Assembly: GCA_020466095.1 (NCBI GenBank)
Contig: CM035809.1
Location: 23,807,942 to 23,871,941 of the forward strand
Direction: 5' to 3'
Source of the DNA: Chlorops oryzae
Lineage: Eukaryota > Arthropoda > Insecta > Diptera > Chloropidae
Length of the DNA: 64,000 nt
Notes under the pieces: generated by a model
What the model saw: the letters and a program-made list of their open reading frames with translations, nothing else
What the model was told of the DNA's origin: nothing
The model's database searches: none
In this document: one piece after another, positions 50,036-60,969 of the stretch
Layout: each line of letters opens with the position of its first letter
Position numbering within the stretch: the stretch's first letter is position 1
Program-made: the position numbers and the translations under genes

Positions 50036-50690
50036 TTCTCCCAAGGAGTAAACCCTCATTAAGGAGTTTTTCCCATTTTCAGGGATTTTTAAATTTAACT
50101 TTATAGTATAAAACACTTCAAATTTAAAGGGATTTTCCGTAACCATTTTTCTATAAATGAGAGAAAAATCGAATTTCTTAAAAGAAAATTTCGTAAAGAA
50201 AAATGAGGGGAAAATGAAGTGTCTTAAAATAACCTAAGAAAAGTTTATCAAATCCCAAGGAGTGAAGCCTGGTTAAACAATTTTCCCATTTTCAGGGATT
50301 TTTTTATTTAATTTTTGAGTATAAAACACTTCAAATTTAAAGGGATTTTCCGTAACCATTTTTCTATAAATGAGAGAAAAATCGAATTTCTTAAAAGAAA
50401 ATTTCGTAAAGAAAAGTTAGGGGAAAATGAAGTGTCTTAAAATAACCTAAGAAAAGTTTATCAAATCCCAAGGAGTGAACCCTGATTAAAGAATTTTTCC
50501 CATTTTCAGGGATTTTTTTATTTAATTTTTGAGTATAAAACACTTCAAATTTAAAGGGATTTTTCGTAGCCATTTTTCTATAAATGAAGGGAAAATCGAA
50601 TTTCTTACATTAACGTAAAGAAAAGTGGGGGGGAAATGGATTTTCTTAAAATATCCTAAGAAAAATTGAGATAAAAATGTAAGTAGACAA
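50036..50690. repeat. 214-bp tandem repeat, three copies
   Basis: CATTTTCAGGGATTTTT begins at 50074, 50287 and 50501 (periods 213 and 214). Units share AATTTAAAGGGATTTTCCGT, AACCATTTTTCTATAAATGA and CCCAAGGAGTGAA. The third copy is the most diverged and fades after about 50660. Open frames across it are not conserved. Confidence 0.85.
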
Positions 50691-52225
50691 CACTGCTCCC
50701 AAAATTTAATAATTTCGTACATTTTTATCACTTCTTTGCTATAATTCTCACGGACGAATTGCACTTTTATATAAAAAAAAAAAAAATTAATTGCTTATAA
50801 ATTAGTGAATAATTCTTACCTCGCTAGAGCCATTCTAACATGGGATAATCCTCCAAGAGGTAACGATATTGAATCCACTTTGACGTCAATTTAAAGGTGA
50901 CCAGTTGAATGTAAGAAATTTTTGTATAGAAAAATAATTATTGTTGCGTTTGAGGGTTATTTTTTCTTTCTTTTTTAAGGCCAAAGTGGAAATTGATGGT
51001 GCTGTGGGATTCGATCGTCGATTTAATTTTTTTTTTTGTAGCTTTAAATTTATGATTTTGTTTTTCTTTATTTATGAGTTTAAAAAATAATACTGTTGAA
51101 TTTAAATAAATACTACGATTGTTTTTGTGTAGTCTTTAATTTGTTTTCCTGTTATGCATTTTTTTTTGGATTAAAAAAAAAATTTTTTTCTTTTCCTCTG
51201 AAAAATTTATTCGCGAAAATTCACTGAAACGAGGTGTAAACAAAATTTGAAATAAATACTTTTATTTATTTTGATATTTTTTGATGTTCCTTTTTTGTGA
51301 TTGGGTTGTTTGTTTGTTTTTTTTTTTTAATAATAATTTCATCATTTTTACACTTTGGAAGGGAACAGGTGTTTTATCTTCTATTAGAGACTTTTAAAAA
51401 TCGATATTTCATTCGATTCGATAATTAAGAAACAAAATCAGTGCAGTTGATAAACGAGGTTGTGTTAATGAAGACCTCCATTTTGCTTTTTATTTATTTG
51501 TTTTTCTGTTTCCTTTTTCTTTTAGTTTTGGACTTTGAAAAATTAACGGTATTTTAGAGAAGTAAGGTTATTTCGATAGCGTTCGATAACAAAGGTCAGG
51601 GGTGTTAAAAAAAAAATAAATAAAATAATAAAATAAAATAAAATATAAAAAAAATCGTGAATAATTCAAATCGATTGTTCAGGTCAACATTCGTTTAATC
51701 ACGTAATCGTCAGTCAATTCATTCAGCGCATCAAATATTTAAATAATTCATTCGTCAAGCTTTTAAAAAAATGAAAGAAAGAAAAAAAAGGAACTGTTTT
51801 GAAGTTTTATGTTCAAACTTGACAGAAACGAAACAGAAACAGAAGGGAAAAAATGCGTTTTCTTGTACGAAACGAGCTTTAAAACTGTGAATATATCATC
51901 ATTTGTCTTCCTAATTTCATTAATCGTCTCAATTTGTGGTTGGCAACAGAAAATTTATGATTTTTTCCTCTTGCGCGATTTCGAAAAATTGTTTAAGATT
52001 TTTTTTTTTTTTTTGATGGTAACACCTTTTGGACATTGATTGACAGGGTGGGTTCCAGTCTGTGAAGCTAATTGGAAAGAATTTAATTGAGTTTCGGAAT
52101 ATTCTCTTCAGTTTAACACGGCTCAGTTTAACTGAACGGATTTATAGCGATGAACGTTTTAAGGACAAAAAAGCTTTAAGCCTTTGAATTGATATTCAAG
52201 TGGAGCTCCCATGGGAAAAGGAGAG
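50691..52225. other. Unique AT-rich DNA, no gene recognised
   Basis: There are many T and A runs. Short frames (for example 51809-52039 on plus) lack domains. Nothing structural is recognised. Confidence 0.45.
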
Positions 52226-52475
52226 GTAGGATAAAAGAGAGAAGAAATAATAGAGGGGAAGAATAGATAGAGGGTGGAAGATGGAGAACGCAAGTTAATG
52301 AGAATCAGATTGGATAAGACGGAGGAGAAAGAAAGAGATACAGGAAAGGAGAGACAGGAAAAGTGAGAGAAAGGAAGAGGGAGAAAGGCAGAGAAAGAAA
52401 GGAAGAGAAAAAGAAAGATTAGACAGAGAAAGGAAGGAAGAGAGAGATGAAGATAGAGGGGAAGAGAGAGGAAGA

Positions 52476-52543
<68 letters not shown>

Positions 52544-52583
52544 AAGAGAAAGAGAGAGAGAAAGAGAGAGAGAAAGAGAAAGA

Positions 52584-52615
<32 letters not shown>

Positions 52616-52872
52616 AGGAGAGAGAGAAAGGAAGAGAGAAGAAGAGAAAAAGAGAAAAAGACTGAGAAAAGAAGGTAGAGACAGAGGAAGAGGAAGTTAG
52701 AGAGGGAGAGAGACCGAAGAAGAGAGAAAAGAAAGAAATAGGAAGAAAGAAATAGGAAGAAAGAAAGAGAAAGAGAGAGATTGAAATAGAGGAAGGAAAT
52801 AAAGAGAGAGAAAGAGAGAAAAAAAAATAGGAAGAGAGAGAGATAGAGGAAGGAAATAAAGAGAGAGATAAA

Positions 52873-52908
<36 letters not shown>

Positions 52909-53285
52909 AAAAGAGAGAAAGAGGGAGAGAGAGAGAGAAAGATATAAAGAGAGAAATAGAGAAAGAGAGAAAGAAAGATAGAGAAAGAAAGATAGAGAAA
53001 GAAAGATAGAGAAAGAAAGATAGAGAAAGAAAGATAGAGAAAGAGAGATAAAGAGAAATGGAGAACGAGCAAGAAAGAGAAATAAAGAAAGATAAAGAGA
53101 GAGAAAGACATAGAAAGAGAGAGACTAAAAAGAGGAAGAAAAAAGAGATAGGAAGACATGGGAAGATTGGGAAGAAGAGAAGGGAAGAGACTGGAGAAAA
53201 GAAAAGAAAAGAGCAAAGAAAAAGGTGAGGAGAAAAGAAGAGAGAATAGAAAAGAGATGAAAAGGGGGTAAAAAAAGTAAAAAGA
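52226..53285. repeat. Homopurine GAGAGAAA tract
   Basis: About 1 kb is nearly pure purine on the plus strand. A regular GAGAGAGAAA decamer lies at about 52465-52625, and GATAGAGAAAGAAA units at about 52965-53045. The 327-codon S/F/L frame on minus and the K/E/R frame on plus are artefacts of the repeat. Confidence 0.9.
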
Positions 53286-55194
53286 GAGAAACATAGACAA
53301 AAATAGACTTGCCAACGAATAAAAGCATGTCTTTCCATGTCGATCAAGAACTCTTCTTGAGTGGTCCTCCTCTTTTGAAACTTTTGAAAGCCAATGGATC
53401 AATGCATTAGCTCGTGAAAGTCACAGTAAAAAGAGAAAATTCTCTTGTTAATCGATCGCATAGGGGCCAACTGAGATTGATAAACGGATATTTTTTTCAA
53501 AAAGTATTTGAATGCCATTAAGACTTGAAGCCTTGAACCAATTTCCTGCGGCGAAGTTAACGGCAAATAATTTGGACTGCGCAAAAAAGCTTAAAATTCT
53601 CTCCCTCTCTCTCCCTCTCTCTCTCCTCTCCTCCCTCCGTCTCTAATCAGCAGAATCGAGAACTAAAATCGCAAAAAATCGAAATCAATAAAAATTTTAC
53701 GAAGCGAAAAGCCCCTCAAAAGACTTTCAAGGTTAAAAATTCAATTTTCTTTCTTTCGACTTTCGACTCAAGCAATGCCTAATAATAATTATTTTCGCCG
53801 GCATACCTAAGGCAAAAAGGCATAAAATTAATAATAAAAAAAAAATATAAATTGCGAAAAAAAATCCAGAATTTTTGCATGTACCTACATGTAGAACGGT
53901 AGCGCGAGTGTGTACAATACAGTAGAGGTCTGTTTGTATATGATTGCGGCTCTATCATTCCCCCGGTCTGGCTATGTAATTTTACTCGCTCTTATCGTTA
54001 TCCGTAGCCATACAATTATAAATATGACAAAAGCCTTTGTGCTTTCTTATTTTCTTTTTTTTTTAATTTTTTTTTTTTTTTTTTGTGGTATTTTTTTCCT
54101 GCCGCGAAATCGTGTCAATGTACAAAGTGTAAAAAACCCCTTCCAAGGACATCAAGCAACGCGTTTCTCATGGGGCAACTCACGAACGGGGACTGCGATG
54201 AATAAATTGGCAGCAAAAAAAAATATTTAAAAAAATAATAATAATAAAAACAACAAAAAATTATTATTTTTTGTATATATATTTATACTTTGTCGTTATC
54301 AATTTCGCGATAAGTCATAAAAGCGCGACATAAAAGTGCGGCGAAAAGAATACTTTTTTTTGGTGTTTTCGAAAAAAGGGAACAAAAACAAAAAAAATCG
54401 GTTGAATTAAATCACAAAGACAAGTTCTTATTTCATCAATAATTCCGTTTGATAAAAAATATTTAAAAAAAAAAAAATAAGAACCTCGAAATTTAAGGCC
54501 TTAGAAGTCGAGTTCACAGACGCCGATCACATTTCTGGAGCATTGAGGGAAGACCTTCGGGGTTTCTTGTTTTGAATGTTTTTTTATTGCGTTCAAAGGC
54601 AGGCAGGCAGAGACGACGACGTGAAATTCCAAATTTCATTGAGAGAGAGTTTCAATTAACTTTTTTATTTTTTGCTCTACTATTTTATCTTGCCTTTCAT
54701 TATGTATATATATATATATTTTCGTATATATTCCGAACTAGCGAGGCCGCCGAGCACACATTCGAGATACAATTGGGCACGTTTGTCACGCCATATTGCG
54801 AATCAATAAATGAGATTGTTCACGTCTGCTTTTAGAATAGTCAACGAGCGAGGGTATGGAGAAAGAAGAGGAAGACCAAAACCAAGACCAAGACGAAGAC
54901 GAAGAAGCAAACAATGGCAGTGAGAAAGTATCTACGAAGTTTTGACAGAAACTAATGCACTTAACACTTTTCTTTCGAGGTCATATTGATTATTTCGAAC
55001 AAATGCAATTATCTCTTAGAGAGAAGTTTTCTTCCAAAGATGTCTAAAAGTAGGAGGAGGATACTTCAATAGCCCCACCACCGGCACTGTTGGTTTTAAT
55101 TTTTCCTAAAAGCCCATACAATTGGTTTTCAAACGGCATAAAAAATTTTTTTTCTACGATTAACCATTATCGTCGTAGAATTTTTTTTCTAGAC
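53286..55194. other. Unique DNA, no gene recognised
   Basis: A CTCTCTCC run lies at about 53600-53635. Unique AT-rich DNA follows, with GC-richer patches at about 54590-54650 and 54740-54910 (ACCAAGACCAAGACGAAGAC). A short inverted repeat around 55154-55181 (TCTACGAT ... ATCGTCGTAGA) precedes the first MITE of the cluster. No gene is recognised. Confidence 0.45.
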
Positions 55195-55197
55195 TTA

Positions 55198-55501
55198 GGG
55201 GTCGTCCATATATTACGTCATCATACAGGGGGTGGAGGGGGTCACGCGAATGATGACGCTTGATGATGAGGGCGAGGGGGGCAATCCGCAATGATCACGT
55301 CATCATCTCTATCTTATAAGAAAACACTATTAAACTATATTTTGAAGAAATTAATTTCTATTTACTTGTGAAATAATAAAGAGCTCAAAGATGATGTCAA
55401 ACAAGGGGGGAGGGGGTTCTGGACGATGACGATTGATGATAAGGGGGAGGAGGGGGTCTAAAATGGTCAAAATCATGCTGACGTAATATATGGACGGCCC
55501 C
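55198..55501. mobile_element. MITE 1 of the cluster, TTA target duplication
   Basis: GGGGTCGTCCATATATTACG at 55198 (continuing TCA) is matched inverted by TGACGTAATATATGGACGGC followed by CCC, ending at 55501, with one mismatch over 23 bp. TTA flanks both sides (55195-55197, 55502-55504). The interior is G-rich with several GATGATGA/GATGACG stretches and no coding frame. A 3-bp TWA duplication fits PIF/Harbinger-type movement. Confidence 0.8.
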
Positions 55502-55521
55502 TTACTGCCTAAAAACATTAA

Positions 55522-56260
55522 GGGGGTCTTCTCATTGAGCAACTTTTTTTTTCGACCTTTTTTTTTTGCATTTATTTATAGCTTGGGTAGTTGTGAATAT
55601 GCCCCTAAAAAGAATTTTTTGAAATTCGAAATAGTTTAGAGGATATAGCCTTCTTTGTCGAGCAAGATCTGCGCTAAAACGAGTAATTTTTGCGTTGCTT
55701 CAAACTTTAAACGCGTTTATCTCGAAACCACGTTTTTCGAACTGGCGGCCATGATATCTCCAGTTCAACTGAACCGATTTTCATGAAACAAAGTGGAATC
55801 GACGCAGAATTGTCACCATTCTCGGTTGAATCTCGACCATAATTTTAAAAAAATTTTTACTATTTTTTTTTACACTAAACTACAAAAAAAAATCCCGAAA
55901 ATGAAATTTTTTTTTGAATGGCCGCTATTTTGTCAAAAAAAAATCACAAAATTAAGCTTGAGGTTCACCCGAGAATTACATCTATACTGATTATAACCCC
56001 GTTTTTTTTTTTCCATTTCGGACGCTCCGGAGACCCGGAATCGTGGCCGCCGTGACGGCACCTTTTTGTTTTCACCACCAACTTTGAAGTCTCATTACTT
56101 TTTGAACAGCCCACGTATCGAGGCAAAAAAAAATTTTTTATTTACTTTGAACCTTTTGTAATACAATAAATAAAAAAAGTTTTCAATTATTCTTTGCGTT
56201 TTCAAATAAGAATTTTTTTAAAAAGGGTCCAAAAAACGGGTTTTCAATGAGAAGACCCCC
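55522..56260. mobile_element. MITE 2 of the cluster, TAA target duplication
   Basis: GGGGGTCTTCTCATTGA at 55522 is matched perfectly, inverted, by TCAATGAGAAGACCCCC ending at 56260, and TAA lies on both sides (55519-55521, 56261-56263). The 739-bp interior has no transposase frame. It starts 20 bp after MITE 1. A TAA duplication fits PIF/Harbinger-type movement. Confidence 0.8.
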
Positions 56261-56362
56261 TAAAGGCGCTACTTATAACTCCTCAGGGTTACATTTTAGA
56301 CTCCCTCCTAATTCCGATTCCGACAACTATCGGATTCTGTGACACCCCTGATTATATTTTAA

Positions 56363-56639
56363 CCCTTTGCTGCATCATATACACTGTCGGGAATCTTTCT
56401 TAAGTGGACACCTACGGGACAAAATAATATTTCGGCTTAATAGGAAACTATTTTAGAAGCAGGAATGCTAGATCATTCCTCCTAAGAAGGGTGTCCGCTG
56501 AAGAGGATTGTCCGCCAGGAGAGAGTACACTGTATAAAATAAGTGACAAAAAGTTATATTCCTTCTAAAATACCTATGTATGTACCTAAGTCTCCATTTT
56601 TTGGCAGAAACCATCTATGGATTCTTATGCGATAAAGGT
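56363..56639. mobile_element. MITE 3: TTAA-type element with a nested pogo-like piece
   Basis: CCCTTTGCTGCATCATA at 56363 is matched, inverted with mismatches, by TTATGCGATAAAGGT ending at 56639. TTAA lies on both sides (56359-56362, 56640-56643). Inside, 56382-56532 is flanked by TA and bounded by CACTGTCGGG ... GTACACTG with GTGGACACC and GGTGTCCGC internal arms, resembling pogo/Tigger-type ends. Confidence 0.55.
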
Positions 56640-56689
56640 TTAATAGCTTTTTATTTCAGGAAGAGTTTAACATGCGTCGTTTAGACAAT

Positions 56690-57018
56690 GAGGCCTTCTC
56701 TACACTAGGCAATTTTAGTTGCGCAGCTCGCAAGTTTTTAGGAGAGACGGGGTATGGGGAAGCTAAGGGGAAAATTGCTGTCGCGAGTTACACTTTGTGC
56801 ATCTCTTTCTAACTTTCAAACGTGAAAATGGCATCTCTTTCTAACTTTCAAACGTGAAAATGGCATCTCTTTCTTACTTTCAAACGTGAAAGTGGCGTCG
56901 GGGTTGTTTTTGACGATCGCGCAACTCGAGTTGCTGGCCCAATGTAGACACGAAAGCAACTCCAAAAGAGAATTCGATATGAGTTGCGCAACTAAAATTG
57001 CTTAGTGTAGAAGGCCTC
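56690..57018. mobile_element. MITE 4 with GAGGCCTTCT ends
   Basis: GAGGCCTTCTCTACACTAGG (56690), then CAATTTTAGTTGCGCA, is matched inverted to 57018 with a two-base indel and one substitution. AAT flanks both sides (56687-56689, 57019-57021), a plausible 3-bp duplication. The interior holds a perfect or near-perfect 32-bp triplication (56799-56894). No coding frame is present. Confidence 0.75.
56799..56894. repeat. 32-bp unit repeated three times inside MITE 4
   Basis: Units start GCATCTCTTTCTAACTTTCA at 56799, 56831 and 56863; the first two are identical and the third differs at two positions. Each ends in AAACGTGAAAATG or AAACGTGAAAGTG. Confidence 0.9.
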
Positions 57019-57063
57019 AATAAGACATCAAAATCAAAGAATCAATTAGGCTAATTAATTTAA

Positions 57064-57400
57064 CCCTTTCATTACTGACGGCGTTAAACCAGTTCCCCTT
57101 TATTTTGAGAGTGTGAGAATCATCCTCCTGAATAGCTAAGTAGCTAAGCTACCCAGTATTGGCCTGCCATTTTTTTCGTTGACAGTGCTGTCTTCCAATT
57201 ACTCCGTCTGTTATACTACATTTGATGTCTTTGCTTTCAGAGTTGCCACTCACACATAGTATTTTTGACGTAACAAAAAAGTTCAAAAATATTTTTTCAC
57301 ACTTAAAGGGACAACTTAACTCACAAAAGACGAGATTCAAGAATAGCAATACGGGTTTTTTTTTTTATATACATAAGTAGGTACTCTGTGAACGAAAGGG
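57064..57400. mobile_element. MITE 5: piggyBac-like, TTAA target
   Basis: CCCTTTCATTACTGA at 57064 and GAACGAAAGGG ending at 57400 are short inverted ends. Exact TTAA flanks both sides (57060-57063, 57401-57404). The 337-bp interior has only a 66-codon minus-strand frame with no domain. The ends are shorter than in the other MITEs, so confidence rests on the exact TTAA pair. Confidence 0.55.
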
Positions 57401-57525
57401 TTAACTAAATTTTCGAAACCTTCAACGGCACAAAATGTTCTGAATAGATCGAATCATTGATTCATTAAGATAAGTTAATTCAAATCAAAACGAATTGAGT
57501 TTTGAAGTCTTAAATGATTTATTAA

Positions 57526-57702
57526 CCCTTTAACGCATAACATATTAATCCTGTAAGGCCACAATTTGTTTTTTTTAACGAAAAGTTCAGATATGACTAA
57601 TTTTGGGTAGAAAAACATGAATCTGAAATAATTGTTAGTTTTTTTTTTTTGGTAATTTCTTCGAAAAAAGTAGGTCTAGAGACGGAGCCAGGAATTAGAG
57701 GG
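57526..57702. mobile_element. MITE 6: piggyBac-like, TTAA target
   Basis: CCCTTTAACGCATAACATA starts at 57526 and TTAGAGGG ends at 57702, both bounded by TTAA (57522-57525, 57703-57706). It shares internal sequence with the next element: GTTCAGATATGACTAATTTT near the middle and GGAATTAGAGGGTTAA at the end. Confidence 0.6.
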
Positions 57703-57818
57703 TTAAGGGGATTTAAAGGGTTAAAGAAATTTATTACTTTGAAAATTGAAAGAAAAAATGAAACTGAAAGTTTTCTTTTAAAAATTTAAAGAAAAAATTT
57801 TATTTCAGTTTTCATTAA

Positions 57819-59038
57819 CCCTTTAAGGCCAAAAAAATTTTTTATGGAAAAATTCAGATATTACTAATTTAGGGTAGAGTTATATTAAACGAATTGACAT
57901 TAAGGATTATTTATTCTCATAATGTATTATGTATAAAGTTATTTATTTGTTTAAAAATTATTTAGAAATAAAAAATGGAAATTAATAACTCATCATATGA
58001 TATTAGAAAAATAAGATCCTTGAGACTTCAAAATGCACGTCAGATCAATTTCAATTCTTACCTTCCTGAATTTAAGACATGTAGGTCGTTTTTTCCATTT
58101 TTCTTGTATTTCAAGGCATATTTTAGAGTGAAACATCTAATGTATACAGTCTTAATCTATCATACGTCCGTAGGTCTCGAGATTATGTATTCTTGTCACA
58201 ATGCCATTTAAGCAGGCACTAAGCAAATTAATAAAATTTTGAACAATTCCTATAAAAATGGCAAATTCACAATTCGTTTATTAAATGTAAAATTCCTATA
58301 ATTAAGTGGATTCTAAAAGAATCGAGAAAGCGGAGGAAACCACCAATTAAAACAAGCCAAAAATAAAATATTAGTGTTAGATATCAATAATTGCTTTAAA
58401 GGGCTTCTTAAAACCCTCAAACATCCATTGGAAATTGGCGTTTGTTCAAATGTAATTAAGGAATTATTAGCCTATACCTGCAATATGAAAAAATTGAGAC
58501 AGTCACTTCTCGGCCCCCTAACAAGTATTAAGCAATTCATGAAGGCATGAACTGTGAAGTAAACGGACTATAAGGATGCAATTCTCCAATTCCAACTGGG
58601 TTCCAGGCATTGATGGTGTAGGAACTGGTTTCTTGAATTCCCCCTGCAGCCCCAAATGGATTTTCATAACTTCCGAATAAAAGCGTAGAAGCTTCAAATT
58701 CTGCACATAGGTCACCAAGGCGAATGAAAGGTTCAGGAAAAAATTTAATGCGGCCGCCCACTGCCACGCCCACAAATGAAGATTTTTCGTAACTTCCGAA
58801 GTAAAAGGCGTAGAAGCTTCAAATTCGCAACATAGGTTCACCAAGGCGAATGAAAGGTGTAGGGAAATAATTTATGTTGCCCTCCCACTGCCACGCCCAC
58901 AAATAGAGAAAAAAACATAGTGCGCTCATAATGTCGGGACGCTGGGTATTTCAAAGTCGGGCTTTGACCGACTTTAGCTTTCTTACTTGTTATTTTTTTA
59001 TTTATTCGAATAAGCTCCGATTAGAGCCGGAATTAGAG
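57819..59038. mobile_element. MITE 7: second copy of MITE 6, split by an insertion
   Basis: TTAACCCTTTAAGGCC begins at 57815 and CCGGAATTAGAGGGTTAA ends at about 59042. Its outer parts match MITE 6 (ATTCAGATATTACTAATTTA, GGAATTAGAGGG). About 1 kb of extra sequence separates the two halves, including the 58.6-58.99 kb repeat. This is best read as a TTAA element later interrupted by other DNA. Confidence 0.45.
58560..58997 (-). mobile_element. Fly-type repeat with tandem units and a hairpin end
   Basis: Two units of 123 bp share TAACTTCCGA (58667, 58790), GCGTAGAAGCTTCAAATTC and CACCAAGGCGAATGAAAGGT. CCCACTGCCACGCCCACAAA occurs at about 58757 and 58885. The end at about 58955-58995 has the hairpin AAAGTCGGGCTTTGACCGAC followed by TTTAGC and CTTTCTTACTTGTT. 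Read on minus, that starts AACAAGTAAGAAAGCTAAAG, which I recall as a very common start of repeats in flies. Tandem units plus a terminal hairpin would fit a Helitron-type element, not proven. Overlapping 108- and 78-codon frames on minus follow the repeats and are not genes. Confidence 0.5.
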
Positions 59039-59042
59039 GGTT

Positions 59043-59711
59043 AAATCGTCATAATGTATTTTATTTATTTAAAATGTTATTTTATTTGTTTAAAAAAAAA
59101 TATTTTATTTTAAGAAAACAATAAAAATAAATGGAAAACTTTCACAAAGCTCAAATCAAAATCAATGACATTCACGCAAATCAATTTCAAGACTCCCTTC
59201 GAGGAACTGTCAAAAGCATCGCACGTGTCAGTGACTGCTTTATTTTTGTTCAAGTTTCTTCTACCTTTGCCTTGAAAACTGTATAGCGCTTCGGTATGGG
59301 GTCGTTTTTTTTTTTTATTTATTTATTTATTTTTTCAAGGCAATATATTTTTAAGAGAAGATGAAAAAAAAAACAAATCTAAAATTATAAATAAAGCCTT
59401 ATAAAATCTAATTCATGCTAGGTCGCGCTCCATAGGTTCCTTCAAGAACAGACATGTATGTATGTATGTTTGTACAACAATGCCATATTGAATGGCAAAG
59501 GCCAGCATCATGCGAAACATTCTAATAAAAGAGTTTATGAAACAATTTCCTACTACAAAAATGTCACAAACATTCATCAATTTGCGTGTTCATTGAAATG
59601 TCCGAAAAAAAATTCGCTCAATAGAATTAAGTGGCATTCTAAAAAGAGAGTACGAGAGAAAGCGGCAGCACGGCAAACAAAAATAAATTTAAAAAAAAAG
59701 AAAAAACAAAA
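59043..59711. other. Unique DNA, no gene recognised
   Basis: AT-rich sequence between MITE 7 and mariner has a TATGTATGTATG run at about 59454. A 99-codon plus-strand frame (59458-59757) runs into the mariner end and has no domain, so it is treated as chance. Confidence 0.5.
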
Positions 59712-59713
59712 TA

Positions 59714-59745
59714 TTAGGTGTAGTAAAAAGAAATCCATTATTTTT
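59714..59745. repeat. Mariner inverted terminal repeat, stop-codon side
   Basis: This 32-bp end starts TTAGGTGTAGTAAAAAGAAA and finishes with five T before diverging. It matches the other end without mismatch and would be the transposase binding site. Confidence 0.95.
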
Positions 59746-59790
59746 GCATTAAATTGAGGGCTTTATTTAAGATAGTTAGAATGACCCGAT

Positions 59791-60816
59791 TTAGGTCAAA
59801 TATGCGCCGTTTTGTTCGATAACTTGTTGCCATTTTAAAGGTAATTTCATTATGCCTCTCTCATAGAAGCCCTCGTTCCTATTAGCAAAAAATTGAGACA
59901 GTCGAATTTCAGAAGCCTCTCTTGAAGCGAATGTTTCACCAGCAAAATTGTTCGCCATGGACAGGAACAGATGGTAATCACTTGGTGCCAGGTCCGGACT
60001 ATAAGGTGGATGCAGAAGAACCTCCCAACCAAACTCCGGGAGCTTCTGGCGAGTCACTATCGATGTGTGTAGCCTGGCGTTGTCCTGATGGAACACAATT
60101 CCTCTCCTATTGGCCAAAGCTGGCCGCTTATGGGCGATTGCTTCCTTCAGACGGTCCAATTGTTGACAGTAGAGTTCCGAGTTAAGAGTTTTGCCGTATG
60201 GGAGCAGCTCATAGTAGATAATTCCCTGCCAATCCCACCAAACACACAGCAAAACCTTCCTGGCCGTCAATCCTGGCTTGGCCACCGTTTCCGCCGGTTC
60301 ACTGTGTTTCGACCACGACCGTTTTCGCTTGACGTTGTCGTAAGTGACCCACTTTTCATCACCAGTCACCAACCGCTTCAGAAATGGGTCGATTTTGTTG
60401 CGGTTCAGCAGCGATTCGCAGATGGAAATTCGGTCTATGAGGTTTTTTTGCGTTAACTCGTGTGGCACCCATACATCGAGCTTCTTTGTGTATCCAGCCT
60501 TATTCAAATGGTTCCAAACGGTTTTTTGTGCAATCTTTAGCTCTTTTGCAATCGAAACAGTGCTAACATGACGGTCGGACTCGATAATTTCCATGATTTT
60601 ATCGACATTTTCGACAATTGGCCTTCCAGTGCGTGGTGCATCCTTGACATCGAGGTTACCGGAACGGAATCGACGAAACCAAAATTGCGCATGATTGGCT
60701 GTTACAGTATCAGGTCCATAAACGCTATTCACATTTTCAGCCGCCTGGCTTGCGTTTTCTCCCTTATCGAAGAAAAACTGTAAAATGTAGCGAATTTTCT
60801 CTTTGCTGATGTCCAT
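59791..60816 (-). CDS. Mariner transposase (D,D34D)
   Basis: The protein cuts and rejoins mariner DNA at TA sites. I chose the Met at 60816 (MDISKEKIRY), giving 341 residues, close to the usual 340-350; a Met 12 codons upstream (60852) adds an unconserved leader. In this numbering the N-terminal DNA-binding region has two helix-turn-helix parts (about 1-55 and 80-112), then the linker WVPHEL (116-121). The catalytic domain has D153 in VTGDEKW, D245 in HQDNARLH, and D280 in YSPDLAPSDYHLF. There are 34 residues between the last two, diagnostic of mariner. The second motif has Leu where HQDNARPH is usual; other core motifs look intact. No stop or frameshift is present, so the gene may be functional. 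The subfamily was not assigned. The ends lie 45 bp and about 150 bp from the frame. Confidence 0.95.
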   Translation of the reverse strand: MDISKEKIRYILQFFFDKGENASQAAENVNSVYGPDTVTANHAQFWFRRFRSGNLDVKDAPRTGRPIVENVDKIMEIIESDRHVSTVSIAKELKIAQKTVWNHLNKAGYTKKLDVWVPHELTQKNLIDRISICESLLNRNKIDPFLKRLVTGDEKWVTYDNVKRKRSWSKHSEPAETVAKPGLTARKVLLCVWWDWQGIIYYELLPYGKTLNSELYCQQLDRLKEAIAHKRPALANRRGIVFHQDNARLHTSIVTRQKLPEFGWEVLLHPPYSPDLAPSDYHLFLSMANNFAGETFASREASEIRLSQFFANRNEGFYERGIMKLPLKWQQVIEQNGAYLT

Positions 60817-60969
60817 CTTTGACAAGCTCTCAAACAAAACTGAATCAATCAATCAAAAAAGTGTCTAAAAAGCTTTTTTAGTAGGAACTGTCATCTTTCT
60901 AATGCCCCCTAGCGGAACACGATCGGACTTATACAACGCGAGATGCAGATAAATAACGCCATCTATTGG

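Noticed and set aside
52419..53402. 327-codon minus-strand S/L/F frame
   Set aside because: It is the complement of a GAGAGAAA tract; the opposite strand is open as K/E/R at the same place.
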